Of a stretch of 64,000 nucleotides of DNA, positions 53,319 to 62,203 are shown in pieces. The DNA lies in NCBI GenBank assembly GCA_041392475.1, contig JAWKLZ010000001.1, positions 2,852,001-2,916,000 of the forward strand. Direction: 5' to 3'. Under the pieces are notes generated by a model. That model did no database searches. It worked only from the letters and a program-made list of their open reading frames with translations, and was not told the origin of the DNA. The DNA comes from Chitinophagales bacterium. GTDB lineage: Bacteria; Bacteroidota; Bacteroidia; Chitinophagales; UBA2359. The first letter of the stretch is position 1. Every line of letters starts with the position of its first letter. Both the position numbers and the translations under genes were made by a program.

Positions 53319-54497
53319 ATGATAACTGCACTGCAAATCGTTTTTTGGATAAGCATTTTTCTCGTTGTTTACACCTACGTTGGCTATGGTTTTATTTTGT
53401 ATTTGATGGTCAAATTAAAACGATTATTGGGTAAGAGTGATGTTATTCCCGAGAAACCTACCGAATTTCCAGAAGTCACCTTTGTAGTTGCTGCCTACAA
53501 TGAGCAGGATTGGATTGTGGATAAAATCAACAATACCTTGGATTTGGAGTATCCAAAGAGCAAAATCAAATATTTTTTTGTGACCGATGGCTCGAATGAC
53601 CGCACCCCTGAAATCATTCAACAATATCCTCAAATCAAGCTGTTTCACCGCCCCGAAAGAGCAGGCAAAATTGCAGCAGTTGAGCGTATTATGGAATATG
53701 TGACGACTCCGATTGTGATTTATACGGATGCCAATACAATGGTGAACAAAGAAGCGATTCACAACATCGTGCGACACTATGAAGACCCGAAAGTGGGTGC
53801 TGTGGCAGGTGAAAAACGCATTTCGATGGGTTCGGAAGATGCTGCAAATGCAGCGGGTGAAGGAATTTATTGGAAATATGAATCAAGTTTGAAGCGTTGG
53901 GACTCTGAGTTGTATTCGGTTGTTGGCGCAGCAGGTGAGTTGTTTTCTTTGCGGACGGAAATGTATGAAGCAGTGCCGAAAGATACGATTATTGAAGATT
54001 TTTATATGACCCTACGCATTGCTCAAAAGGGCTATAAGGTTCGCTATGAACCGAATGCCTACGCTGTTGAAGGCCCTTCGGCTTCGGTCAAGGAGGAATT
54101 GAAGCGAAAAATTCGCATTGCAGCAGGCGGTATTCAAGCGATTGTACGGCTTGCGTCTTTGCTGAACATCTTCAAATATGGTATGCTGACTTTTCAATAC
54201 GTTTCGCATCGGGTATTGCGTTGGACTTTAGCACCTTTGGTTTTGCCTTTGATTTTGGCTTCGAATATTGCTTTGGCAGTGAATTTGGGCGGAATGTATT
54301 CGGCAATTCTTTTCCTTCAAATTTTGTTCTATGCTTTTGCTGCAATGGGTTATGTGTTTGAACAAAAGAAAATCAAGATCAAGGCATTTTTTGTGCCTTA
54401 CTATTTCTGCATCATGAACTATGCGGTATATCGTGGTTTTATGCGAAACTGGGCAGGTTCGCAATCAGTTATGTGGGAGAAGGCGAAAAGGGCGTAG
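53319..54497 (+). CDS. Membrane family 2 glycosyltransferase
   Basis: 392 residues. One N-terminal membrane helix (about 5-30), a GT-A catalytic domain (about 48-280) with VTFVVAAYNEQDWIVDKINN, TDGSNDRTPEI, YTDANTMVN (metal-binding DxN/D) and IIEDFYMTLRIAQKGYKVRY (ED catalytic pair), and three to four C-terminal membrane helices. This is the processive cellulose/hyaluronan synthase-like layout, though chain length and sugar are unknown. It probably works with the flippase upstream. Confidence 0.92.
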   Translation: MITALQIVFWISIFLVVYTYVGYGFILYLMVKLKRLLGKSDVIPEKPTEFPEVTFVVAAYNEQDWIVDKINNTLDLEYPKSKIKYFFVTDGSNDRTPEIIQQYPQIKLFHRPERAGKIAAVERIMEYVTTPIVIYTDANTMVNKEAIHNIVRHYEDPKVGAVAGEKRISMGSEDAANAAGEGIYWKYESSLKRWDSELYSVVGAAGELFSLRTEMYEAVPKDTIIEDFYMTLRIAQKGYKVRYEPNAYAVEGPSASVKEELKRKIRIAAGGIQAIVRLASLLNIFKYGMLTFQYVSHRVLRWTLAPLVLPLILASNIALAVNLGGMYSAILFLQILFYAFAAMGYVFEQKKIKIKAFFVPYYFCIMNYAVYRGFMRNWAGSQSVMWEKAKRA

Positions 54498-54500
54498 TTT

Positions 54501-55097
54501 CTACTCCACCTTATTTCCTTCTCTATCAATAAAAACCCACTCCTCACTTTCTGGCATAGTATATTCACCATCCTGATGAAGTGTACAGTGATACGCAACC
54601 TTTGCCTTTCCGTTTTCAAAAGGAAAAGCACATTTATATTGGCAAGGGATTTTTATTTCCCCTCTCGTATTGGCATACCCTACCTTGTCATTTCTTTTCA
54701 CCCTGAACAGCCCTTCGCTTGCTTCATCGGGAGCATTGTCAAACATATACACATCAAAAAGCACATTTTCGTGTCTATCAATGGCAACTACCTCTGAGTC
54801 AGTGCTTTTTTCATCAAACACTATGGCAAACGTTTTGAGTGTGTCTGTCCAATTATGGCTGTATTTTTTGTAGGGAATGATGGTGTCACCTTTGGTATTG
54901 ACAAATGCAAAATCTGAACCCAACTCTAAGGAACCTTCACGGCTCACTGCAATGAGGTAATCCTCATTTTCGTTGATTACCAAATCTTTGTATATTTTTT
55001 GTTCTTTCTCCACTTTTTGACCTTTCTCTTCATTTGAAGAACAAGCAACTATGAATACCAAGAAAAATAAAGCTGTTAGGTGTTTCATTTGTATCAT
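54501..55097 (-). CDS. WG-repeat lipoprotein
   Basis: 198 residues with a lipoprotein signal (MKHLTALFFLVFIVAC; Cys19 from the first ATG, second ATG at 55088 equally good). The mature protein holds two WG/KWG-type repeats, FAFVNTKGDTIIPYKKYSHN and KVGYANTRGEIKIPCQYKCA, and ends WVFIDREGNKVE. Such repeats form beta structures on the cell surface with binding roles. It abuts the threonine aldolase gene (stop and start adjoin), so the two are co-transcribed, though a functional link is not obvious. Confidence 0.8.
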   Translation of the reverse strand: MIQMKHLTALFFLVFIVACSSNEEKGQKVEKEQKIYKDLVINENEDYLIAVSREGSLELGSDFAFVNTKGDTIIPYKKYSHNWTDTLKTFAIVFDEKSTDSEVVAIDRHENVLFDVYMFDNAPDEASEGLFRVKRNDKVGYANTRGEIKIPCQYKCAFPFENGKAKVAYHCTLHQDGEYTMPESEEWVFIDREGNKVE

Positions 55098-56132
55098 TTA
55101 AGAAATCATTTTTGTCAAATCTTCAATAAACTGCTCTACAACAGCTTCCTCTGTTGTCCAAGATGTCACCAACCGAACGACCGACCTTTCTGCATCATAT
55201 TTGTAGAAGGTGTAGAAATCGTATTTTTCGGAGAGTTTTTCAATCAGAGGATTTGGCATTGCAGCAAAAAGCTGATTGGTAGGAGATTCTGAAATTAAAA
55301 GAATGTTGTGGGCCTTCAGTGCAATCCGTATTTTTTGCGCCATTCGATTGGCGTGTCGTGCCAATTCAAAAAACAAATCATCCCGAAACAACTCCAAAAA
55401 TTGGATGCCCAATAATCTGCCTTTTGCCAATAAACCTCCTCGCTGTTTGATGTTGGACTCAAAACCCACTTTCAGTTTTTCGTTGTTGATAACGATGGCT
55501 TCTCCCAACAAAGCACCATTTTTTGTGCCGCCAATGTAAAAAACATCACACATTGCAGCTAAGTCCTCCAACGAAAGGTCGCTGTTTTCTGCACACAATG
55601 CCGCACCAATTCGAGCACCGTCAATGTAGAGATACAAATCGTTTTTCTGACAGAGTTCCCAAATTGCCTGCAATTCACTTTTGGTGTAAATCGTTCCCAA
55701 TTCGGTAGAATGGGTGAGATAGACCATTTTGGGTTTGATGGTATGTGGGGGAAAATAACGATCCAAAACAGGTTGAATATCAGCAGTAGTTAACTTACCA
55801 TCTGCTTTTTCGATGGTTTCGATGCGATGTCCTGTGGCTTCAATGGCTCCTGCCTCATGCTGTTGAATATGCCCTGTTTTGGCAGAAACAACGGCTTCAA
55901 AGGTATGCAAGATTGCCGAAATAACGATGAGATTTGCCTGTGTACCACCCGATACAAAGTAAATGTCGGCATTGGGTCTGTTCATCTTCGCTCGTAGCAA
56001 TTCTTTGGCTTGACGGCTATATTCGTCTGTACCATAACCTCCCTGTTGTTCGCTATTGGAGCGGGTGAGTGCTTCCAAAATCCGTGGATGACAGCCTTCG
56101 CTGAAGTCGTATTTGAAACTGTATTTGGACAT
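55098..56132 (-). CDS. Low-specificity threonine aldolase (beta-eliminating lyase family)
   Basis: 344 residues, PLP fold-type I. Seen: YDFSEGCHPRILEALTRSNS, GYGTDEYSRQAKELL, FVSGGTQANLIVIS, HEAGAIEATGH, LYIDGARIGAALC and FYIGGTKNGALLGE with the PLP lysine 204. It cleaves threonine or allo-threonine to glycine and acetaldehyde; sequence similarity cannot fix stereospecificity. Glycine produced could feed the glycine cleavage enzyme encoded elsewhere. A TATATTTG -7 box lies 38 bases upstream. Confidence 0.93.
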   Translation of the reverse strand: MSKYSFKYDFSEGCHPRILEALTRSNSEQQGGYGTDEYSRQAKELLRAKMNRPNADIYFVSGGTQANLIVISAILHTFEAVVSAKTGHIQQHEAGAIEATGHRIETIEKADGKLTTADIQPVLDRYFPPHTIKPKMVYLTHSTELGTIYTKSELQAIWELCQKNDLYLYIDGARIGAALCAENSDLSLEDLAAMCDVFYIGGTKNGALLGEAIVINNEKLKVGFESNIKQRGGLLAKGRLLGIQFLELFRDDLFFELARHANRMAQKIRIALKAHNILLISESPTNQLFAAMPNPLIEKLSEKYDFYTFYKYDAERSVVRLVTSWTTEEAVVEQFIEDLTKMIS

Positions 56133-56170
56133 GAAAAAAATGAAATTATATGTTGGAACTATATGGGGTT

Positions 56171-56178
56171 CAAATATA
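56171..56178 (-). promoter_or_regulatory. Candidate -7 box TATATTTG for the threonine aldolase gene
   Basis: Minus-strand match to TAnnTTTG, 38 bases from the start codon at 56132. Confidence 0.45.
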
Positions 56179-56317
56179 AGTCAGCCAACTTCATTTGAAC
56201 ACTAAATAAAGGTAAGAATAATTCATTTTTTTCATTAATTTCCTTTCGTCAATTCACAAGTACCTAATATTTCTTGTTTTTCATCGTCTTCACCTCAGCA
56301 AATGAGATCAAGTACAT

Positions 56318-57595
56318 CTACTTCTCTACTTCAATGGTACTCAGCCAAGTAATATTTTGTGGATTGCTGTAATCGTATTGGTGAAAACCATCTTCTCCAA
56401 TCAACAACAGCGTTTCACCCAAAGGAATCACATCAAATGCGTGAATATTGTCGTAGTGTGCCAATTGGTGTTGGTCAATTGTCATTGGATCTTCGGCATT
56501 ATAGACTTTCAGCCCTGCTTCACCGTCACAGATAAAAAGCGTTCCCTTGTCAATTCCCAAACCATGAGGATTTTGCATTGGATAGACTTTCAGTAAATCA
56601 GGCTCGGTGACATCCGAAATATCCAATACCTCCAATTGATTGGTAAATCCCTGACATTCTGAACCTGAACGCAAAGTGACATACGCAGTATTGCCCTCTG
56701 CTACTACAGGATCGCAGCTTCTGACGTGTGTGTATTCCGACACCAAAAATGGTGCATTGGGTTGCTTGATATTGTAAATATACATACCGCTTTGTGAACC
56801 AATGAGCAGCATGTCTTTGAAGGGGTAAATGGTTTCGATATTCCAACCAATGTGAACAGGTTCTTGTTTCACAGGATTTGCTAAATCGTTGATATCAAAA
56901 ATGTTCACATCACTCGTTGTCAAAGTATAAAGGTGATTGGACGCAATCGTAAAACGTGCCATCGAGCCACCTACGCCCACACTCGGTGCGCCAGTTGTTC
57001 CCCCACTATTGGCTGTAATCGGTGAAGCACTATCAACAGCATACAGCCAACCTTCTAACCAACCTCCTCCTTGTGGATAACCATCACAGTCATACACTTC
57101 TGTCTTTTCGGTAGCTGCCCAATCTACAATCAACCCGTTTTCGCCATCTAAGTAATAATAACTCTCGAATACATTTTCGATGCGTTTGACCAATTGCACA
57201 TTTTCGGGATCAGAGATGTCCAACACCACTAAATCCATGTAGTTATCAGCGTACATTGTGTTGTTAGCCACTGCAATGTCGACGTTGCCAGGAATTTCGA
57301 TAAAGGCTATGTTTTGAGGGCTTTCGGGGTGTCGATTGTAAATCACGTGTAGCCCTTCTTCCCGTTCATTTATAAAAATATAGGGGAATTTGTAGTAAAT
57401 TTTACCGGGATTTTTAATCGGACGAGCAGCCGTTGTTTGGATAGAGCCACGCAGCGTTTCTAAGTCCATGTAAACAGGTTCATAGGACATATAAGTGTAA
57501 ACACAATCGGCTTTGTCGTTGGTGCAACTTTGCAGAAAACAGCTACTAATGGCTGCAAAGGTAAGAATTACAAGGAATTGAAGTTGATGTTTCAT
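56318..57595 (-). CDS. LVIVD-type beta-propeller lipoprotein
   Basis: 425 residues with a lipoprotein signal (FLVILTFAAISSCFLQSC; Cys24 the likely anchor). The rest is built of LVIVD-like propeller blades: MDLVVLDISDPENVQLVKRI, VNIFDINDLANPVKQE, MYIYNIKQPNAPFLVSEY, LEVLDISDVTEPDLLKV and GLKVYNAEDPMTIDQ. These form a surface propeller thought to bind ligands or proteins. No enzymatic motif. The lysA gene lies just upstream on the same strand. Confidence 0.85.
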   Translation of the reverse strand: MKHQLQFLVILTFAAISSCFLQSCTNDKADCVYTYMSYEPVYMDLETLRGSIQTTAARPIKNPGKIYYKFPYIFINEREEGLHVIYNRHPESPQNIAFIEIPGNVDIAVANNTMYADNYMDLVVLDISDPENVQLVKRIENVFESYYYLDGENGLIVDWAATEKTEVYDCDGYPQGGGWLEGWLYAVDSASPITANSGGTTGAPSVGVGGSMARFTIASNHLYTLTTSDVNIFDINDLANPVKQEPVHIGWNIETIYPFKDMLLIGSQSGMYIYNIKQPNAPFLVSEYTHVRSCDPVVAEGNTAYVTLRSGSECQGFTNQLEVLDISDVTEPDLLKVYPMQNPHGLGIDKGTLFICDGEAGLKVYNAEDPMTIDQHQLAHYDNIHAFDVIPLGETLLLIGEDGFHQYDYSNPQNITWLSTIEVEK

Positions 57596-57601
57596 AGCAA
57601 G

Positions 57602-57639
57602 GGGTGTTTGTTGTTTCTATTTTAATAGACGAAACACCC
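57602..57639 (-). terminator. Hairpin after lysA
   Basis: Arms GGGTGTTT / AAACACCC with an inner CTATT / AATAG pairing, between the lysA stop and the propeller lipoprotein gene, which would limit read-through. Confidence 0.5.
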
Positions 57640-57653
57640 AAAAAAACCGTTGC

Positions 57654-58889
57654 TCAATCAAAATCCACTATAATCTGATTTCTCAGCAAATCTTCAAGCG
57701 TTTCACGTTGACGAATCAAGTAGTCTTTGCCTTCCACTATCATTACTTCCGCAGGGCGAAAACGAGAATTGTAGTTGGAAGACATCTCAAAGCCATAGGC
57801 TCCTGCATTGAAGAAAGCCAAAATATCGCCTTCTTTGATTTCGGTGATTTTTCGATCCCATGCGAAGGTATCCGTTTCGCAGATATAGCCCGAAACAGTG
57901 TAAATACGCTCACGTCCTTCCATGTTTGAGATGTTTTCGATTCGGTGGTAAGAATCGTACAACATAGGGCGAATCAAGTGATTGAAGCCTGAGTCAACGC
58001 CTGCAAAAACGGTAGCAGTCGTTTGTTTGACCACATTCACCTTTGCCAAAAATACGCCCGCTTCGCTGACCAAATATTTACCAGGTTCAAACCACAATTC
58101 TAAGTCACGCCCGTACTCTTTGCAGAACTCATTGAAGCGTTGTGATAACTTTTGTCCTAGTTCTTCAATGTCTGTATAAATGTCGTTTGGTTTGTAGGGA
58201 ACTTTGAAGCCACTTCCAAAGTCAACAAACTGCAAATCAGGAAAATAGCTTGCATTTTGAAACAAAATTTCTGCTCCCTGCAAAAATACACCTGGATCCA
58301 AAATTTCAGAGCCTGTGTGCATGTGCAAACCATTGACCACCAAACCTGTTTTTTTGACAATACGCTCTACGTGACGCATTTGATAAATAGAAATACCAAA
58401 TTTAGAATCTATGTGACCTGTTGAAATGTGGTGATTGCCGCCTGCATAAATGTGCGGATTGATGCGAATGCAAACAGGGTAAGTATCGCCAAAGGTATTA
58501 CCAAACTGCTCCAATATCGAAATATTGTCAATATTGATGTGTACGCCGTAGGTTGCTGCTTCGGTAATTTCTTCAATGGATACTCCATTTGGCGTAAAAA
58601 TAATGTCTTCGGCTTCAAAACCAGCCTTCAAACCTATACGCAATTCATTGATAGAAACCGTATCTAATCCAGAGCCTATACGTTTAAAAAATTGGAGTAT
58701 ATTGATATTGGTCAGCGCCTTACAAGCATATTTGACCTTCAAATTAACACTGGAAAAAGCACTGGTGAGACTTTCATATTGATGTCTCATAATATCTGTA
58801 TCATACACATACAAAGGTGTATCATATTTCTCTGCCAAGTTCAATAACAACTCAGTTTTTGGCATGGTAGCCGATTCTATCAATTCCAT
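57654..58889 (-). CDS. lysA: Diaminopimelate decarboxylase
   Basis: 411 residues, fold-type III PLP enzyme. PLP lysine 57 is in VKYACKALTN; further marks are LHMHTGSEIL (His), FVDFGSGFKVPY, FEPGKYLVSEAGVFLAKV, YICETDTFAWDR (Cys of the second subunit) and FFNAGAYGFEMSSNYNSRFR. It makes L-lysine from meso-diaminopimelate, the last step of the pathway. Single gene followed by a hairpin. Confidence 0.95.
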   Translation of the reverse strand: MELIESATMPKTELLLNLAEKYDTPLYVYDTDIMRHQYESLTSAFSSVNLKVKYACKALTNINILQFFKRIGSGLDTVSINELRIGLKAGFEAEDIIFTPNGVSIEEITEAATYGVHINIDNISILEQFGNTFGDTYPVCIRINPHIYAGGNHHISTGHIDSKFGISIYQMRHVERIVKKTGLVVNGLHMHTGSEILDPGVFLQGAEILFQNASYFPDLQFVDFGSGFKVPYKPNDIYTDIEELGQKLSQRFNEFCKEYGRDLELWFEPGKYLVSEAGVFLAKVNVVKQTTATVFAGVDSGFNHLIRPMLYDSYHRIENISNMEGRERIYTVSGYICETDTFAWDRKITEIKEGDILAFFNAGAYGFEMSSNYNSRFRPAEVMIVEGKDYLIRQRETLEDLLRNQIIVDFD

Positions 58890-58962
58890 TCTAATGGGAT
58901 TTTGTTTGTATTGTTTTAGGGCAATTTATAGTTCGGGCATTTAAGTTATCATCGTAAACCCA

Positions 58963-60321
58963 TCATTGCTCATCTTCCAACGTTTCTTTCTCCGTTGCGG
59001 TTGTATCTATTGCAGCGGGAACTAAAGGTTGAAGTTTGAAAATAAGACTCTCCAAGGTTGGGATTTTCAAAGAATCAATCTGATTGATTTGAACTTGTGT
59101 AAGACTATCGAAGCCACTTCTGCGAATGGAATCGGTCAATTGATCCATCAAATGTGATACGATTAATCTCAAGGAATCTCTCACTGTATTTTGTTGTTCG
59201 AGCAGTCGAAACTTGCGAAGTTCAATTAAATCAGAAATTCTCGACTTAGCTTTGTCTTCAAATTGTGGGAAAGCATTGGATATCTTAGCGTATTCATTGA
59301 TGGCAGCATCGATACTGTCGACTTCGGCAAGGTGTTCGGCTTGTGTAACCGCTTGATTGAGCTGATTTTGTTCACGAATTTCCAACCATTTATAAACGCT
59401 CAAAGCCAGCAATATCACCAAGGCAACGGTAACGGCTGCAATGATTAACTTTTTGTTGCTGTGGTTGGCCAATATTTCAGGATCTTCTGGCAATGGCTCC
59501 AATACTTCATTGAGTGTCAATGGAGTTGTTTTTTTCACCTTACCAGTTTGACTTTCTTCTTGTGTGACTTCTTCTATTTGAAGCAAGTACATAGAATAAT
59601 TGTCATTTGAATATTGGGTACAAAGTTCTTTTATTTTGCCACAAACTTTTTCCAGATTGACTTCTTTTTTGGGCAAAAGCGTCACCAAAATACGTTCATC
59701 CACACTCTCCAAAATACCATCACTGCAAAGCATAAAGAAATCTCCTGCTTCTACTTCTTCAATTTGATGCACCGAAATCTGTGAAGGATTGTCGCTTCCA
59801 GAAATAGCACGCAAAATCACATTACGCTGTGGATGCACTTTGGCTTCTTCGGTTGTTATTTCCCCCCGTTTGATCAGTTCGTTGACAAGCGAATGATCTT
59901 CGGTTTCGTACAAAATATTCCCTGCTCTAATGTGATAAATTCGGCTATCTCCTACCCATGCAATCGTGACAATATTTTGGGCATCATTGAAGTGAACCAA
60001 GGTCAAAGTACTTGCCATACCTGCACATTCGGTATGTACTTGTGTATATTCCCACAATTTCCCTTCCACAAACCGCAAGGCATCTTCCAAGTCGCTTTTT
60101 GATACGTGTTGCAAATCATGTTCTTGAAAATAAGCCTGAAATAACTCACAAATCATCAAAGAAGCGATTTCCCCTTTGTTTGCACCCCCTACTCCATCAC
60201 ATACAATAAACAGGCGGTCTTCTTTGGTAGCCGAGCCACTAAAGGGATAAATCATATCCTCATTATTGCCTCGCTTGCCAACTTCATGTAAAAAAACGGG
60301 TTCGTATATCCGAAATGCCAT
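58963..60321 (-). CDS. PP2C-type protein phosphatase with membrane helix and C-terminal coiled coil
   Basis: 452 residues. The PP2C domain occupies about 1-255, with RGNNEDMIYP, FIVCDGVGGANKGEIAS (metal Asp), TIAWVGDSRIYHI, LCSDGILESV and NDNYSMYLLQ. One membrane helix at about 289-312 is followed by an extracytoplasmic helical domain (EHLAEVDSIDAAINEYAKIS) of TPR-like look. It removes phosphate from Ser/Thr; partner kinase not in the window. The VWA protein gene is divergent, 555 bases away, and PP2C/VWA pairs recur in bacterial signalling loci. Confidence 0.9.
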   Translation of the reverse strand: MAFRIYEPVFLHEVGKRGNNEDMIYPFSGSATKEDRLFIVCDGVGGANKGEIASLMICELFQAYFQEHDLQHVSKSDLEDALRFVEGKLWEYTQVHTECAGMASTLTLVHFNDAQNIVTIAWVGDSRIYHIRAGNILYETEDHSLVNELIKRGEITTEEAKVHPQRNVILRAISGSDNPSQISVHQIEEVEAGDFFMLCSDGILESVDERILVTLLPKKEVNLEKVCGKIKELCTQYSNDNYSMYLLQIEEVTQEESQTGKVKKTTPLTLNEVLEPLPEDPEILANHSNKKLIIAAVTVALVILLALSVYKWLEIREQNQLNQAVTQAEHLAEVDSIDAAINEYAKISNAFPQFEDKAKSRISDLIELRKFRLLEQQNTVRDSLRLIVSHLMDQLTDSIRRSGFDSLTQVQINQIDSLKIPTLESLIFKLQPLVPAAIDTTATEKETLEDEQ

Positions 60322-60876
60322 GCTAAATTATTGATTATTGATTGCTTACTTTTATCTTAGTGCCTTTATTATTTTGTCCTACTAATACGAAAACAAAGGT
60401 CTAAATAGTATGTAGTAGCCAATTGTGCAAAGTAACGCTATAATTTTTAGTTACACCATTTTTCTGATGTCGAAAAGAATGTAAAAATTCCATGAAACAA
60501 TCTTTCAAATGGCTATATACAACGTAAAAATTATGCCATTGCTGATTGTTCGCTTAAAAATAGGTTAAATTTTCATTATTATATTCCTTTAGGGCAATTA
60601 GCTTGGTGACTTTTTCGTAAAAGAAAGGTAATATGAAAATATTTAGCCATTTTTTATCTGAAAATGTGCTTTTTTCGTATCATGCAGCCTTTTTGGGAAT
60701 TCTAACCTTTGCAGAAAGGTTGTCAATCATTATACACCTATTTTCAAGTGGTTTCAAAACCTTTTGTGAATTGAAGTGTCTAAGACAAATTAGCCTTCCC
60801 AATTTTGATACCGTCATCTTCATAGATGACCAAATATTTTGAAAAAAAAATAACATCTCACAATCCACAATAATTT
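60322..60876. other. Intergenic region between the PP2C and VWA genes
   Basis: 555 AT-rich bases between divergent genes; they should hold both promoters. A 69-codon frame (60633-60842) has no family look or good start context. No clear TAnnTTTG box, repeat or RNA gene was found. Confidence 0.5.
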
Positions 60877-62127
60877 ATGGCGAAGCGAGAAATCAATGTT
60901 TTTAATGTTTCTTTTTTAGACCTACTCTCTGGAGCTTTGGGCGCAGTTTTGATTTTGTTTATTGTTATTCCAAAACTTACTGGGGATATTAAAATAAAAT
61001 TGCAGGAACTAGAGCAAATTCAAGAACTAAAAGTTGATATTCAGAAAATAGAAAATATGATGATTCAACTCAAAGAATCTGTGCCAGAAGATACCTTCAA
61101 GGAATTGGAAAGCAGAATGGATAAACTGGGGAAAACCATCGTGGCACTTGAAGCAGAAATCAAAAGTGTGCAGAGTAAATTGGCAGAGTGTGATGCCCAA
61201 CGTACCAAACTGCGAGATCAGGTGAAAACATTGAAGGAACAGGTTGTCAATTTGGAGGATCGGCTCAAAAACAATGACAAAATTGTGCAGCAACTTCAAA
61301 GTGAAATTGAAGAATTGCGGAAACAGTTGGAGCAGGTAAAAAAAGAAAAACAGGCATTGGAGCAGCAAGTGACAACATTGGAGGGTACGGTTTCTGAAAA
61401 AGATGGGGTTATCAAAACACAACAAACTACCGTTGACGACCTTACTGAGAACAATGAAGCCTTGAAAAAGGAACTCGAAAAAGCCAAAAATGAAGCCCAA
61501 TCTGCAAAAGCGGAAGTGGACAAACAAAAACAACAATTGAAGGAATGTCAAGCAAAATTGGGTTTGGATGTGGGTGACAATGTGGTGTTTGTAGTCGATA
61601 TTTCGGGTAGTATGGACGATGATCCTGAACCTCAAAAACTCGATGAAGTGAAGGCGGGTATCAAAATGATGGTGGCTACAATGGACGAAACGACAAGCGT
61701 TGACATCGTGATTTACCCCAAAAGTGCCGACGAACGATATGGCTACAAATATGGTCGTTTGCAGCCCGTAACGGAAGATACCAAATACGACATTTACCGC
61801 TATTTAGCCACACTTCGTGCCTATGGTTGTACACCTACTAGAGAGGTTATGGATTTTGTGTTTGATTCTCCCAACTATAAAAATGCCAATACCATCATCT
61901 TGATGTCGGATGGTTTGCCAACTGTTCGTACTACTGCAACAACTTGTGATGAATTGACAAATACCAGCGAGATTGAAAACTATATTACCAGTAAAAATGG
62001 TGGTTCTAAAGTCATTAACTGTATTGGAGTGGGTTCAGATTTTCGTCAGCGAAATAGCAATGATTTGAAAGTGAAGTTCATGCAAAATTTGGCGAAGAAA
62101 AATAATGGATTCTATATTGGTTTCTAA
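60877..62127 (+). CDS. VWA domain protein with N-terminal ExbD-like helix and coiled coil
   Basis: 416 residues. One N-terminal membrane helix carries a buried aspartate (NVSFLDLLSGALGAVLILFI), a pattern like the proton-handling helix of ExbD/TolR/MotB. A long coiled coil follows (about 40-215, Glu/Lys/Gln-rich heptads). A von Willebrand A domain ends the protein (about 235-410) with MIDAS motif DISGS (241-245) and ILMSDGLPTVRT. Probably a membrane-anchored scaffold; the stator-like helix suggests partnership with a MotA/ExbB-like protein not present here. Function unknown. Confidence 0.82.
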   Translation: MAKREINVFNVSFLDLLSGALGAVLILFIVIPKLTGDIKIKLQELEQIQELKVDIQKIENMMIQLKESVPEDTFKELESRMDKLGKTIVALEAEIKSVQSKLAECDAQRTKLRDQVKTLKEQVVNLEDRLKNNDKIVQQLQSEIEELRKQLEQVKKEKQALEQQVTTLEGTVSEKDGVIKTQQTTVDDLTENNEALKKELEKAKNEAQSAKAEVDKQKQQLKECQAKLGLDVGDNVVFVVDISGSMDDDPEPQKLDEVKAGIKMMVATMDETTSVDIVIYPKSADERYGYKYGRLQPVTEDTKYDIYRYLATLRAYGCTPTREVMDFVFDSPNYKNANTIILMSDGLPTVRTTATTCDELTNTSEIENYITSKNGGSKVINCIGVGSDFRQRNSNDLKVKFMQNLAKKNNGFYIGF

Positions 62128-62141
62128 CATTCACTTCAAAA

Positions 62142-62185
62142 CAACAAAAAAGGGCATTTCAAATATGAAATGCCCTTTTTTGTTG
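62142..62185. terminator. Bidirectional rho-independent terminator
   Basis: A perfect 20-bp stem CAACAAAAAAGGGCATTTCA / TGAAATGCCCTTTTTTGTTG with a 4-base loop, between the convergent VWA and acyl-CoA dehydrogenase genes. Confidence 0.92.
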
Positions 62186-62203
62186 AACTTAAGTTTGGAC
62201 TTA

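Noticed and set aside
60633..60842. 69-codon plus-strand frame between the PP2C and VWA genes
   Set aside because: No recognised family, signal or ribosome-binding context; the AT-rich spacer gives such frames by chance.
60877..62127. Zorya-type defence system from the stator-like helix
   Set aside because: No MotA-like partner, helicase or nuclease is adjacent; only the single helix motif is similar.
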